From: Rostrohypoxylon terebratum
Taxonomy: Eukaryota; Ascomycota; Sordariomycetes; Xylariales; Hypoxylaceae
Length of the DNA stretch: 64,000 nt
Assembly: GCA_022497145.1 (NCBI GenBank)
Contig: MU385943.1
Coordinates: 62,001-126,000, forward strand
Reading direction: 5' to 3'
The notes beneath the pieces are model-generated. The model searched no databases. It saw nothing but the letters and a program-made list of their open reading frames with translations, and had not been told where the DNA came from. Below, piece after piece: positions 33,829 through 45,197 of this stretch. The translations under genes and the position numbers were made by a program. The stretch's first letter is position 1, and each line of letters begins with the position of its first letter.

Positions 33829-35446
33829 ATGGCTATTAGTAACGCGCCGGTGGATCCTGTTGCAAAGGGCATTATTGCCACTGCGAAACAGTCGTGGGGT
33901 GATCTTTTTCGATGGAAACAAAGAGTCGTCATCACAAACGAGCTCGGGGAATCTTATACGGAATGGCATGCTCCTGAGAGACCCCGAAATCCCATCTCCC
34001 TTTTCATGCTTCTGGGTGCTAAGGATTGGGTCTATTTCCTCGTGGGGATGTATGCCTGGACGGCCGATGCCTTCGATTTCCACGCCTTGGCGATCCAGAC
34101 TGTCAAGTTATCCAATTACTATGAACGTACCAAGACAGATATCACTACCGCAATCACCTTGACCCTACTTCTGCGATCTGTCGGCGCTGCGGTCTTCGGT
34201 TTACTTGGTGATCGGTTCGGTCGAAAATGGCCAATGGTCGCCAACTTAATCGTTCTTGGCCTCTTGCAGATTGCAACAATCTACAGCGCGACCTTTGAAC
34301 AGTTCCTCGCCGTACGATCTTTGTTCGGTCTATTCATGGGTGGCGTATATGGCAATGCTGTATCCATGGCTCTTGAAAACTGCCCGTAAGTGTTAGTACC
34401 CTCATGATACTGCGTGATACTAATACGTCGATTGAAGAACCGAGGCACGTGGCCTCATGAGTGGCATCTTGCAGCAAGGCTACGCCCTCGGATATGTCCT
34501 GGCGGCGTGCGCAAACCTCGGTGTCGGTGGTAGGACCGATACTTGGAAGACGGTATTCTGGATTGCTGCTGGTCTTTCTATATCTGCCGGGCTCCTCCGA
34601 TGCTGCTTTTCCGAATCGGAACAATTCAGAGCTGCGAAGGCGGCCGGTCGTCACATCTCAGCAGAAGATTTTTGGGCGGAAACAAGATCCATGCTTGCCA
34701 AAGAGTGGCGTATGTGCGTCTACTGCATCATCCTGATGACTTGGTTCAATTACTATGCGCATACAAGCCAAGATAGCTACACCACGTTTATGCTAGAATC
34801 GAAGGAGCTTCCAAATGACGCCGCTACTCGCGCCAGTATCTTGATGAATACCGGGTCTTGTGTTGGTGGCACCATCATTGGATACCTCTCCCAGTTTATT
34901 GGCCGTCGACGAGCTATCGTGGGTGCAGCGCTGATCAGCTGCTGCCTTGTGCCAGCCTGGATTCTGCCGACAACGGAAGCAGGCCTCTCAGCCTCCGGAT
35001 TTTGGATCCAATTCTTCGTTCAGGGGGCTTGGGGCGTGGTCCCGATTCATCTCAACGAACTGTCGCCGCCAGCGTATCGGTCCACCTTCCCAGGTCTCGC
35101 GTACCAGCTAGGTAACATGGTATCTTCTCCAGCAGCCCAGATTGTCAATGCTATTTCCGAAAGCCACTTTGTCTTAAGTAGGGGTGGGAAGTTAGTCGAC
35201 GGCTACGGCCCGACTATGGGCATTGCTCTTGCGATCGTTGCGGTTGGTATTGCGGTGACGGCTGCTCTGGGACCAGAGAAGCGAGGGCGGTCTTTTGAAC
35301 GTGCTGGGCCTGCAGGTGCTAATATACATAGTAATAGCGAGAAGGTGGTTGATTGTATCTCCATCTCCGACTCGAAAATTCACGGTGCGGTGGAATTGGA
35401 GTCCGGTAGAAGCGAGAATAAGGTAGAACAAGGACACCAGTTGTAA
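33829..35446 (+). CDS. MFS monocarboxylate/proton symporter, JEN1-like
   Basis: Plasma-membrane transporter of the Jen1 type, expected to import lactate, pyruvate or related carboxylates with protons. Two exons (33829..34385 and 34438..35446) join in phase to 521 aa; the intron has GTAAGT, a TACTAAT branch site and a GAAG acceptor. Marks seen: a cytosolic N-terminus with WHAPERPRNPISLFMLL, the MFS loop GDRFGRKWPM, the LALENCP/TEARG junction across the intron, and NYYAHTSQDSYT near 290-301. The last matches the Jen motif N-x-x-[ST]-H-x-[ST]-Q-D-x-x-x-T except for Ala at position 4. About 12 hydrophobic segments and a 60-residue cytosolic tail follow. Family is confident; substrate is inferred. 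Confidence 0.88.
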
Positions 35447-36369
35447 TATCCATGGATGATGTAATGGTCGCGGGAGATTGTGATGACATCTACTAGGTAT
35501 GGATAAATTATCAATATTTATGAATAGCGCACGTGGGAAAACTGTTAGAAGGTGACCTCGGAAGGTGCCTGGTCGTTGTTCAGTAGGTAGGCAGGTATTA
35601 ATATGAACCCCATCGTGCGAGGAAGCGACTGCCTCCAACCAATGATTCTTCCATGAATGAGAGACGTCAGGCTTTGGCAGGTGCCTGGGTTGACAGCTTT
35701 TCGTTTTGTTTTATTTTCTTTTTTTAAGCAGGCGCGAACATATTGTGGACCCCATTTTCCTAAGTGGTCACTCGGCACTGGGCAATTGATGCTATTTGTA
35801 CATAAGTACTTCGTTCACAGGCAACCGATCCTGTTGTTCTTGCTGTTCCTATAACTTTGACCATTTGCGTCAACCTTCGACCTACTAGGTACTTTTCATC
35901 CAAAAACAACATCAAACGTGCTCGAGTGGTAGCTTTTTCCATCTCACCTTGCTTCGCATTTTTGACCTTCACGGTTGGAGATGTGGCTCTGGCTCTTCAA
36001 TTAATGCACGTTTTCTCATCCGACTCCAAGAAAGCAGTCGGTTATCTCCTAACCTTCTGATTGATTCTACTCAGACGCGAGGACCAGTTGTCATTGTTTC
36101 TGAGTGCTTCTCCGTCCCTTCGCATTCCTCAAGTCATCTTTCTAGTTGGTTCGTTCCTTATCCAGTCCTTCTTTCTCCTTCGTATCCTCTCCTCATCATC
36201 ATCCCCCCTCCCCCTCCCCCACCTCCGTCCTCTCTTGTTCTCTTTTGTCACCATTTCCGTACTCACGGTAACTCTCTAGGATCTCAGTTTCTGGGCATTG
36301 CTGCTTTTGAGGTATAAGCTAATTTGACTTAGCTCTGCTCTCGGGATCCTTACAATCAAATCCTACATA
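35447..36369. other. intergenic with pyrimidine-rich promoter tract
   Basis: 3' side of the transporter, then a long C/T-rich tract (about 36110-36255, including CCCCCTCCCCCTCCCCCACC) in front of the next gene. Such CT tracts are common just upstream of transcription starts in filamentous fungi. No gene seen. Confidence 0.5.
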
Positions 36370-37132
36370 ATGGATTCACTTTCCGATGCCCAATACCAGC
36401 GAAAGTATACCTGTACGTCATTTATCCACCGTGACACACGATATAAACGAATTATACTGACGTAACTAAAGCAAAGTACTTTCCGCCTGACAAGAGTTAG
36501 TAATGTGTTTGATATCGTACTTCACCTAGGTAGTGCTTTACTAACCATATTTAGTTCATTACTCTATCCTAACACACGATAGCCATGCCATCATCGCAGG
36601 CCTCTTGACCCTTGCTGAGCAAGAGGTTGATGCTTGGATTCGTGAAGGAGTATTGTCGGTCCGATTGTGGTGTGATGCGTATGACAGTTTTGTCGCTGAA
36701 CAGGATATTGTGTATCGCCAGTACTTGATATTGGTGAGGCAAGTCGTCGGCAGTAAGTACAGGCGTGCCCATATCATCAACCAAGACTGACAACAGCTAC
36801 AAGAGGAGATTCGATTGCAACTACATCCAGAGACCTCAATTCGTGGAGCTTATTCCGCTCCTAACATCCTCGAGCCCATTATGTCGAACATATCTCCAAA
36901 CGCCAACGAATATGAACGTGTGTCAGAACGTGCTTTCACTCAACCTCCCAAGAACGCTACCTCTACCCTAGCAACTACGAAGTCTGACACCACCACTCTC
37001 TCCTCGACTATGACCCCTACCGCGAACGACACCAAGAAGCCTAGCCAGCCTGACCAGAAGCCGAAGGAGGTTTCCGACTTTGAGAAATTCTGCAAGAAAC
37101 ATGGAATTCGTGTTGGAGCTGAAAATGCATGA
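36370..37132 (+). CDS. unrecognised multi-exon protein
   Basis: I do not recognise this protein. The ATG at 36370 opens a short exon (MDSLSDAQYQRKYT) behind the CT-rich tract. A middle exon (36583..36733, acceptor CGATAG) encodes HAIIAGLLTLAEQEVDAWIR and continues to YRQYLIL. A 63-bp intron (GTGAGG to ACAACAG) leads to the last exon (36797..37132), LQEEIRLQLHPETSIRGAYS, a Thr/Ser-rich spacer, then EVSDFEKFCKKHGIRVGAEN. The last junction is in phase. How exon 1 connects to the middle exon is unresolved: a small exon at 36472-36495 looks good by splice sites but leaves the wrong phase. Expect roughly 175-185 aa, mostly helical and soluble. Confidence 0.6.
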
Positions 37133-37822
37133 AGGAGATGTCCACATTTAGGTGATTGTACGGGGAAATACGAAAGTTTTTTTTTTCGATTCGGCCACCG
37201 CAAATGCCTGAGATCTTAGGTTATTACCTTGGGCGGTGAGATTGACTGATGGTTCATTGCCATCACGTCGATATGATAGTAATATGATAGTAAATGACGC
37301 CCTCCGGGTATTACTGAGGATAGTCAATGAAACGCTTTGATTGACAAAAGCAGTCGTGCTTTATAGGTGATATTGAGGAACGGATTCTAGCAATATACGC
37401 CGAACACATCCGTGGGTGCATATAGTAAAGAAACAGGGGGTAGAGGACGGCGGATAGAGGCTGCTCTGTCGGCTTACTCCACCGGTGAGCCCGAGGAACG
37501 TATTGAGGTGACATTCATGTAACCCATCAAGCCTCGTGCTGGTATTCGAATATCTGTTTTGATGATTCGCCGTCCGGCAACTTTTCTACGGTCCTCTTTC
37601 CTCAAACCCGTAACCTGTATACGTAATTATTGGGTAGTACTGGGGAGAGGTTCATTGCCGCAAGTCGATTGTATACGTAATGCTATAATTATGGAGTTCC
37701 GTCGTGAGACACGGAAAACGGCTAGCTGATAGAGGCAGAGACATCGGTCCTATTCTATGTAAGCACCCGCCTGTGTACCTAATCTCCTTAGCTGTGGCGC
37801 ATCTACATAGTACTTCGGAAGC

Positions 37823-37862
37823 GCACCTAAGGACGCCTCCCTCAGGGAGGTCCGTTAGGTGC
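37823..37862. repeat. 40-bp near-perfect hairpin
   Basis: The arms GCACCTAAGGACGCCTCCCT and AGGGAGGTCCGTTAGGTGC are reverse complements apart from small mismatches, with almost no loop. It could be an RNA hairpin or the relic of a palindromic insertion; nothing nearby tells which. Confidence 0.6.
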
Positions 37863-38019
37863 TGAATAGGAGGTACGTATATACTATAGGTACCTACTAG
37901 GTAAGCATTGGCTGGTAATTGAAAGCTGAAAAGAAGTAAAATATGATACAATAAGAGCGGCAATGCCGCTGGCCAATATAAATCTGTGTGTCGGTACATT
38001 GGTAAAGCCTATCAGGCTA

Positions 38020-38362
38020 CAGTAAAACCTCGCCATAACGATACGCCAAGAACAAAGGGTATGTATCGTTATATGAAATAATCGGTATGAGAAAAAGCGC
38101 ACTATATCCTAAATAGGTAAGGTACGTAGTAAACTACCCTGGTAATTAAAAATGGGTTTATAAGTGTTTATTTAAAGCGGTAATTAATAGGTTATTTTAT
38201 TACTTTTTATAGCGATATTAGTGGTGGGAGCCGAGAAAAATAACGATGTTCGTTATAGGCAAATTATCGTTATTTTACATATAAAATCGCGAAAAATCGC
38301 TAAGCGTATCGTTATATTGAATAATCGTTCTAGACCAGTATTGTTATAGCGAGGTTTTACTG
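38020..38362. mobile_element. 343-bp MITE with pogo/Fot-like terminal inverted repeats
   Basis: The ends are CAGTAAAACCTCGCCATAAC on the left and, read inward from the right, CAGTAAAACCTCGCTATAAC. About 21 of 23 bases match. Both ends are flanked by TA, the target duplication of Tc1/mariner-pogo elements. The interior is very AT-rich and has no transposase frame, so it would be a non-autonomous element. Two internal copies of TATCGTTATAT-AATAATCG lie in direct order near 38062 and 38309. Confidence 0.85.
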
Positions 38363-38837
38363 TATCATAACATTGCATCTGACGGTGTGAAGGCAAGCAA
38401 GGGATATTGTCGACATTAGCACGTTAGCATATCAGCACATTAATACACGTATGGACATAATTCATGCCTTGTCTGTGCGGTTATCTTTGTTAGTTATTGA
38501 AGTGAAATAATTATGACTATTACAAGTTATAAATCGGAAGATTTCATAAAAGATGTAATATAGTTCTAGCTATTAGCAGCTAGGAAATCGCCTTGAGGCT
38601 GTAAAGGTTCGTGATATTGGTCAATTTAGTTGCTATTTAGTTACTATTGAGTCCTGTCTAGTCCCCGTTTAGTCTGTTTAGAGCATCGGGTAACGGGGAC
38701 GTCAGGGGATGTTAGTGCACCTAGCGACCTGCATAAGACCCCCTGTTGCTATTAGTGTGGATCCCGATTCTTTATCTTTCACCTTGTCAACTTGGAACTT
38801 ACTAGGTACCTTAGGTACTTTCTTGGAAATACATTTT

Positions 38838-38864
38838 ACATTCTACATTCTACATTCTACATTC
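38838..38864. repeat. TACATTC tandem repeat
   Basis: Seven-base units TACATTC repeated about four times head to tail. Simple-sequence DNA. Confidence 0.7.
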
Positions 38865-39966
38865 AACACCGTCGACCCAGCAAACTTGACTTCATTCATT
38901 CATTCATCCACTCGGAAACATAAATATCACTTAAGTGATATACGGGCGAAGTTTATTCATGTGGTGGTGCGTGTTTGAATATATTGGCATTAGGTGATTT
39001 CCTGGCTGGCTGTTCACACGATTACTACTATCCTACCAGATGATACCAATGCAAAATTTCAGCCCTTGACAGAAGCCAAGCCCATGATATTCGATACACA
39101 TGCACACTTATGGAGCCAGCGGTAAGGCGCTGATCGGTTCATCCCCTACCTAGTAGATTGTCTTCCTAAATCCGGGGTCTTTAAGAGCATGGCTTCCATT
39201 CCTATTGCCAATGGTCGACTGCTGGTCATATCTCCAAGACTAATAACCTACAGTAGGAGATTTATCCTACCGATCCACCCAGAGAACGGATTACCCCAGG
39301 AAGGCTACATACTATGTAGACTACCTATTATTAGGTAGAAGAGCCGTGATCGACGTATTACTCCGCCTAGGTCCTAAGCTTCATAGTTACCTACCTGCCT
39401 ACCTATGCAGTTTCTCAAGAGGGACCGATTACATCGAAATCGATAGATTCTATGAGCTATCCGAGAGCCCTAAAAGTCCTGGTCAAAGTGTAGCCTCGAC
39501 ATCCCTAAAAGGCATCTGATCTAGAAGGACCCGTAGCAGCCCATTGGTATGCAGAGATACGCAAAGCCATGCGACTGGGACCCATACGAACATCGATTTC
39601 AGGGATAACAGAACCGGTCTACTCTAAAGACCAACCAATCAAACTAAGGCCCGGTCACATTTATGGGCAATGGTTCCAGAATACGTTACCTACCTACTAC
39701 TACATAGACCCTGACCCTGTATACTACCTAAGACCTGGGACCTATGTAGGTCCAGGCTACTACTGATAAACCCCCTACAGTGGCTCCAGTTGCGTCCCCA
39801 CGTTGACGTCTTTCATGTCGTACATATTCTCGATATCCCCAGCTGAGGCCGTCATCAGGCCGGTATAAGGATGTTTCCTCTTACCACCGAGTTGGACTAC
39901 CTACCTACTTTGACTTAAGTTACGAAAACATCACGGGCGTCCAGGGTTACGAAAGCAAGGCCACGT

Positions 39967-39992
39967 TGTTTTGTTTTGTTTTGTTTTGTTTT
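39967..39992. repeat. (TTTTG)n microsatellite
   Basis: About five TTTTG units in a row. Probably polymorphic in length between strains. Confidence 0.8.
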
Positions 39993-40765
39993 CTCGTACC
40001 ACGACTCAGATCGCCGCGTGAATTGGATCTCCACTTCGACCCCGACCTTCTGGATAGGAAGCTGATTATAAGACAAGCCAAAAGCAAATAGGTATAAGAA
40101 CGCCACGGGCTCATCGGTCGTCGGATTTAAATGATACATCTCAACGTCGCCCCCCTCCGCCTCTCCACCTCTGAGACTGCACTGGCTGGACTATCGATTT
40201 CTTCTCGTTTTTCTTATTTAATCCACGGGCATCAGTATTTCGGGTGCCTCTTCTCGGTTAAATACTGAATTGTGTGGATGCAAGTCTAGGATAGCTCAGT
40301 TTTTCTCAGACTGCTGGGGTTTCTTGCTCCTAATTGGGATTGATATAGTATCAAGTGGACTGATCAGCGGCGTTACATTGAAATTACATGGAAGCTACCT
40401 GCTTCTTTGGACGAGAACAAGAAGTGGCTCACTCTTAAACGATTTTTTCGCAACCTGAGACGAATACGTATACCCAAGTCTGACTTTGTAGGAGTTCGTC
40501 ATACAAAATTATCCATTAGCAATCCAGCCTTTTCTCCGTGGAACTGGCTGTCCTCCCCGTGAGGGCAAAGTTGGCCTCTGTGAGACTCGCCGGCTGGCCA
40601 ACACCTATTGACGGTATCACTATCACAAATTGCCAATGTATACGCAATCAGATCTGTGGCGTCATACTTCTTAGCCCAGTCATCCCATTCATAACAGTCT
40701 CAAACTCCAAGGAGCTGCATTTCCATCGTTACTTGATCCAAGATCTCCAGCTCACCTAACTCACC

Positions 40766-43700
40766 ATGTCTGGGCGTAGTGCGTACGTGAGGAAAAAGAT
40801 AACCGAACAGAATTCTGGATCTCGGGCTCCAGCAAGCGCTCGATATTCCGAACGGGATGACCTCTCAGTTATCGACGCGGGCCTGCCTCAGGGCACTGGC
40901 TACGGCACAACAAATGCGCGATTCCTAAAGTTCTCGGAATCTGCAAGAGAGCTAGACTCGGTGAGCTATCGCAACGAGATCACAAACTCCAACAACATTA
41001 GCAGCGGAAGTCAGAGTGGCGGAAGCGACTCCGGGAGGAGAGAAGGCGGCAACGGCTTACAGCACCATGGCCCAATGGCTGACTACGCCTATGCTAGAGC
41101 AAGGAAACCCGTGCTGAGGACAGAAGACGTATCAGGTATAGAACGTTCCGGCTTTCGAAGTGTCGTGGACAAGAAAAGCGACGACTTTCGTAAGGGGCTT
41201 ACGAAAGCGTTCACATTTGGAAATAAGAAAAAGAAGGGTATCGAGGTTCTCCGGCCCGAGTCGTCTGCTACCGTCAGAGGTCACGGCGATACGGATTCGT
41301 TAGACTTGAACGAGATGCCTATTATGCCCATGCAAGCATCACAGCAATTAGTATGGGATCCAGAATATCAGCAAATGATCTCGCCGCCGCCCTCCTCTAA
41401 GCTGCCCCCGATCCCTCCACCCTCGACTACGCCGCCGATCAAACGCTGGATCGGTGCCGGGAAGCCCGTACAGCGGTGGAACAAGTTGCGTAAAGACCCT
41501 GAACTATGGGATCCCAACGGCGACGTATTAGTATTTTTCGGCCGCAGAGGACAGACCCCACGACCGAACCCCTCTTTTCGCCTCTCATCTCACATTATTG
41601 AAGCCACCGAGTCTCGATTCCTCGTTACTCTCCTTCGCGAAGGTTCCACAGAGGATGAGTACGACTCGCGGGTTCACATGCCACCGTCGCCTATTGGTGC
41701 CCCGCCGATGCTACGACACCGTGGCTCCCATCCACAGCTTGGATACAATTCAGGTCGCCATGGCCAACCAACACCGCCGGTTTCCGAAGATACCAGTCTC
41801 GCAGATACCGACGGTCAGATTTCGTACGAGATGTATTTCCCGACACCGCCCAACTTGAGCAAGCTCGACGCGCACCGACATGCCATTACAACACGCAATG
41901 TGTTTGCGCTGCTATATCATGCATCTCTCGTTGGTTTGTCGCTTTTTCAAGCATTGTCTGATTTACTTGCGCGCCTTGCCACATATATGCCTCCTGAGGC
42001 AGACAACGTTGGTACAATTATCAACTATTTGTCTGCTCGCGGGATTGATGACGCCCGAAACGAAGCAGAGACTGCGGTGTCCATGCTAGCGTGGTCAGAG
42101 AATCCGGATGTGCGCTGGGAAGAAGGATGGTGCGAGGCTTTTGTTCACTGCGCGGGCATGTACTCTTCTCGATTAGAAGCATGCGCCGACTTCAAAAGTT
42201 TGACTCCAATTACTCGCGCACTTCTAGAAAGATCATGCCTTGAAACCCAGCTCCGAGTGCAAGCGGCAGAAGAGCGCCTTTCTGAATTCTCTTTTGGGGA
42301 TATCTGGCCAACTGCCGGCCCTGCTGCTCGAGACCCCGCTCGAGATGCGGCCGGTCGTTTGCAACAATTTTTAATAAACCACTATGCCACGGTGCACGGC
42401 GATTGGCCTCCCCCAGAAACTGGCGCGAGGACGGTGGAAGGCGAGGAGATGTGGTTAACCAGGACGTTGGCCAAGCAGATGCAAAAGGATTTTGGCGCAC
42501 TCTACGATTACCTCGTCAACAGAGACATTATATGGGATGAGTCGGAGACCCGAAGCAGTCGAAAATGGATGATGGTTTCCGAAAGTGGCAACAAGTCATT
42601 CGACCCCGATACTCCTGACCTCCCGCTCACGGATATGCTAATCGAATTCGATAACCGGATGCGATTCCCACATATTCCACATCCATACCCACTTGTCCCT
42701 GAATCGATCCCGCCGGTATCACCTCCGTCGTCTGGTTCGGGTCGTGAGAAGTTAAGAAAGGAGAGGAGTACCAGTCATTATGGGAAGCAGGGTGGAGACG
42801 ATCGTATAAACGAAAGGCGTGCGCAGCTAGCTTATACCGAAGCAACCAATATTTATATCCTAGGTTCCGACTTCACACAGTCTGACCTGATTGAGGGATT
42901 TGTCAAGTTCGAGAAAGCGGACCAGATCGGTATCGTTGACCCCTTTGTCGCCCGTCGCGGCCGCTGGGTACTTATCTACGGCATACTCCAAACTCTCGCC
43001 AGCGTATCCGTCGACGCACCCAACATCCGGTACAAAGATAATGTTTCTTACCACCTATCTCCACGCTTCAAGGGGATGAAGACACCGCCATGGAAAGGTT
43101 CCTCTACTCCAGCAGCTGAGGCCCATCACGAACTTTCGCACTGCTGGCTTGCTCCACGGGCTTGGCAAAATAACACTAGCGGAGAAAGCGTTGACTCGGA
43201 TAACTCGAACTCTGAAGACCCTGTGCTGCGGATGATGCGAGCGCAAGCGCAAAAGTTTCCCAGGCCACCCAAAACCGTAACAAGCAAGTCGACTAGCGGC
43301 GGATGGAACTCATCGCAGGGCAGGCGATCTAACATTGGTAGCCCTGTCGCACCGACGATGTGGGGTGGGTCGTCCGCTATGAGCGTCAGCGCGTTCTCCG
43401 ACGATACAGCCCCAAGCATCACTCGACCATCATCGTCTAAAACCCACGCAAGCTACAACCCGAAGGGCTACGCCAATTCACATAGGGCTAGGAGCGACCG
43501 CAGCTTTGCGACCTTCGGACCGGGTAACACTGGCGGTAGAGCTGACGACGGAAGTTGGCCGCCGCAGGGTCTGAGTATACGTCGAACGAAACCCCCAGCA
43601 CCGCTCGATCTGAATATCGATATGTCGCGTATGGAAGGGTTCTTCGATCCAACTCTGAGCCCTTCAAGCTGTGGCGGCGCACCGATCTTAAGTCCAAATA

Positions 43701-43780
43701 GCTCTATTTCTGATGGTCTCGGGCCGGTGATTCGCGACTTCGACGAACTCGATTCTGTTGCCGAGGAACACATGGGTTAG
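40766..43780 (+). CDS. large conserved fungal protein (DUF8004-like)
   Basis: Single-exon 1,004-aa protein from ATG 40766. The first 230 residues are disordered, Ser/Gly-rich, with a basic patch (FTFGNKKKKG) and Pro runs (SPPPSSKLPPIPPPSTTPP). A folded core starts at KRWIGAGKPVQRWNKLRKDP, continues through DVLVFFGRRGQTPRPNPSFR, and holds a helical segment around residues 370-520 with HAITTRNVFALLYHASLVG and EEGWCEAFVHCAGMYSSRLE. After a linker, GRRGRWVLIYGILQTLASVS lies near 730. The last 200 residues are again disordered. I know this layout from uncharacterised filamentous-fungal proteins annotated DUF8004; that label is from memory. No enzyme motif or TM segment. Confidence 0.85.
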   Translation: MSGRSAYVRKKITEQNSGSRAPASARYSERDDLSVIDAGLPQGTGYGTTNARFLKFSESARELDSVSYRNEITNSNNISSGSQSGGSDSGRREGGNGLQHHGPMADYAYARARKPVLRTEDVSGIERSGFRSVVDKKSDDFRKGLTKAFTFGNKKKKGIEVLRPESSATVRGHGDTDSLDLNEMPIMPMQASQQLVWDPEYQQMISPPPSSKLPPIPPPSTTPPIKRWIGAGKPVQRWNKLRKDPELWDPNGDVLVFFGRRGQTPRPNPSFRLSSHIIEATESRFLVTLLREGSTEDEYDSRVHMPPSPIGAPPMLRHRGSHPQLGYNSGRHGQPTPPVSEDTSLADTDGQISYEMYFPTPPNLSKLDAHRHAITTRNVFALLYHASLVGLSLFQALSDLLARLATYMPPEADNVGTIINYLSARGIDDARNEAETAVSMLAWSENPDVRWEEGWCEAFVHCAGMYSSRLEACADFKSLTPITRALLERSCLETQLRVQAAEERLSEFSFGDIWPTAGPAARDPARDAAGRLQQFLINHYATVHGDWPPPETGARTVEGEEMWLTRTLAKQMQKDFGALYDYLVNRDIIWDESETRSSRKWMMVSESGNKSFDPDTPDLPLTDMLIEFDNRMRFPHIPHPYPLVPESIPPVSPPSSGSGREKLRKERSTSHYGKQGGDDRINERRAQLAYTEATNIYILGSDFTQSDLIEGFVKFEKADQIGIVDPFVARRGRWVLIYGILQTLASVSVDAPNIRYKDNVSYHLSPRFKGMKTPPWKGSSTPAAEAHHELSHCWLAPRAWQNNTSGESVDSDNSNSEDPVLRMMRAQAQKFPRPPKTVTSKSTSGGWNSSQGRRSNIGSPVAPTMWGGSSAMSVSAFSDDTAPSITRPSSSKTHASYNPKGYANSHRARSDRSFATFGPGNTGGRADDGSWPPQGLSIRRTKPPAPLDLNIDMSRMEGFFDPTLSPSSCGGAPILSPNSSISDGLGPVIRDFDELDSVAEEHMG

Positions 43781-44160
43781 GATACGGAATTTTCACGGCA
43801 CACCCTTTTTTTTTCTCCGAACATATGAGGGCTCTGGGGATGGAGTTACTTTACGATCTACTTTTTAATCTTCTATAGGAGGCTCTCTGGTTACCTTGGA
43901 CGGAGTAGAAGGCGGGGAGGGCGGTGTCGCTCGCTGAGGCAATCGATGGAATTTCGAGAGGCTGAATGATTTGTACGAGGTCGGAGGGAGTTCTTTTGTT
44001 GCTTATTAGAAGGTCGCCATGAGGCACAATACCCTATTAGAGCTCACACGCAGCTATTTTCGTAGTGTCCCGTCGATCATCAGCTTTAGACGTAGCGGTC
44101 GGGTCGAAAATACGTCATGATCGAAACGAAAACAACTTTCACATTAAAGTATACTAGGTG
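43781..44160. other. intergenic, no gene seen
   Basis: 3' flank of the 1,004-aa gene, starting with a poly-T run near 43807, then GC-mixed DNA up to the M20 relic. Confidence 0.5.
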
Positions 44161-44164
44161 ACTT

Positions 44165-45197
44165 TATTTCCTGACAAGCTTGGTGGCTTCCCTCATAAAC
44201 GCCTTGTCGTCAAGCAACTCGACGGCGATCTGCGCTAGCGCTCTGGCCACTATCTCGGTGCGTCCGTAACTGTACTCCGTTCCTGCAGTCTGCTCAAATT
44301 CGGGCTCGGGTCCAACACGGCGTCCTGCACGAAACCGGCATCTGTCGCCGCGGGCGCGATGGTCGAAAAGTTCCAGTTCGCCTGGCTGTCGTGGTCGGCG
44401 TCGTGCATTAGGTTAATGAACCGGTCGCCGGGGGTGGACAGGACTTCGAGGGCTGGGTATGGTCGGTCCGTGGTGATGCTCTTGGCTTTAGAGGTGATAA
44501 GCGAGGTTACGTTTTTTAGTAGGGAGTCTAGGTCCATGGTATACCGCGGACGAACCGAAATTGTAATATCAGGCTCCGTCGCCGTAATATTTCCCGGTAG
44601 AAAAAACGAAACACCTTCACGACCACTATTCGTCAAGTTACGGAAGGTCTCAATGCTTAACCTCAACGGGCTCTTCGTCCCCTCTGACGCATGACCACCC
44701 GGCCCCTCCATCGTAACCGCGACCCCATCCTCCACCTCGTCATCCGCGGCAACGGTGTAGTTCACGCCCACATACGTGCTATCCAACAGCGCCCCCACCG
44801 TCTCATTCACATCCCTTAACCCCACCACTGCGATCCCAAGCATTATCTTCTGTGCGACCACGTTAATCGCAAACATGCCCACATCCTCGACCGGGGTCGC
44901 CGTCGTCCCAGCCGGTAACGTAGTCCCGAAATCCGTAATCAGCACCAGCGCCTCGTACGCCGTCCTAACGGCCTCGGCATGCGTGGCCCCCACGAAATTC
45001 GCCTGCGCGTCTACGCGCGCGCCCATCGGCTGCACGGCGCTCGTCGACGTCGGATGCGCCATCATCCACACGTCGACGCCGTCGAAGGCGCCCGCGTCGC
45101 GCAGAAGCCCCTTCCCGCCCATGTTCTCCTCGTCCGGGGTCCCGAGCACGCGGATCCGGCCCGGGATATCGCAGGGCATGGCGTCAGCATCGCCCAC
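44165..45197 (-). pseudogene. M20 peptidase/amidohydrolase relic, 5'-truncated and frameshifted
   Basis: The main frame (45197..44250) has M20 features: PGRIRVLGTPDEENMGGKGL, DVWMMAHPTSTSA, and GPGGHASEGTKSPLRLSIE. It begins inside the catalytic domain, and the upstream 230 bp shows nothing like the missing zinc-binding N-terminus. Near 44290-44310 the frame breaks: the family-like C-terminus (FEQTAGTEYSYGRTEIVARA, then ALAQIAVELLDDKAFMREAT and a stop at about 44165) lies in another frame. The M20 dimerisation region also looks diverged. Closest relation is the PM20D2-type amidohydrolase group. The relic keeps high GC and CpG, so it has not been mutated by RIP. A rare unspliced or misassembled gene is possible but less likely. 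Confidence 0.7.

Larger units (their letters stand above)
37133..40765. other. gene-poor 3.6 kb with a MITE and simple repeats
   Basis: No supported gene. It contains a 40-bp hairpin, a pogo-like MITE and two simple repeats (listed separately), plus many ACCTACCTA/TAGGTACC motifs. Frames such as 37652-37999 and 39569-39766 have repetitive or low-quality translations. The last 500 bp is the promoter of the 1,004-aa gene. Confidence 0.5.

Noticed and set aside
37652..37999. 115-codon minus-strand frame
   Set aside because: Runs through the palindrome and simple AT-rich DNA; no domain.
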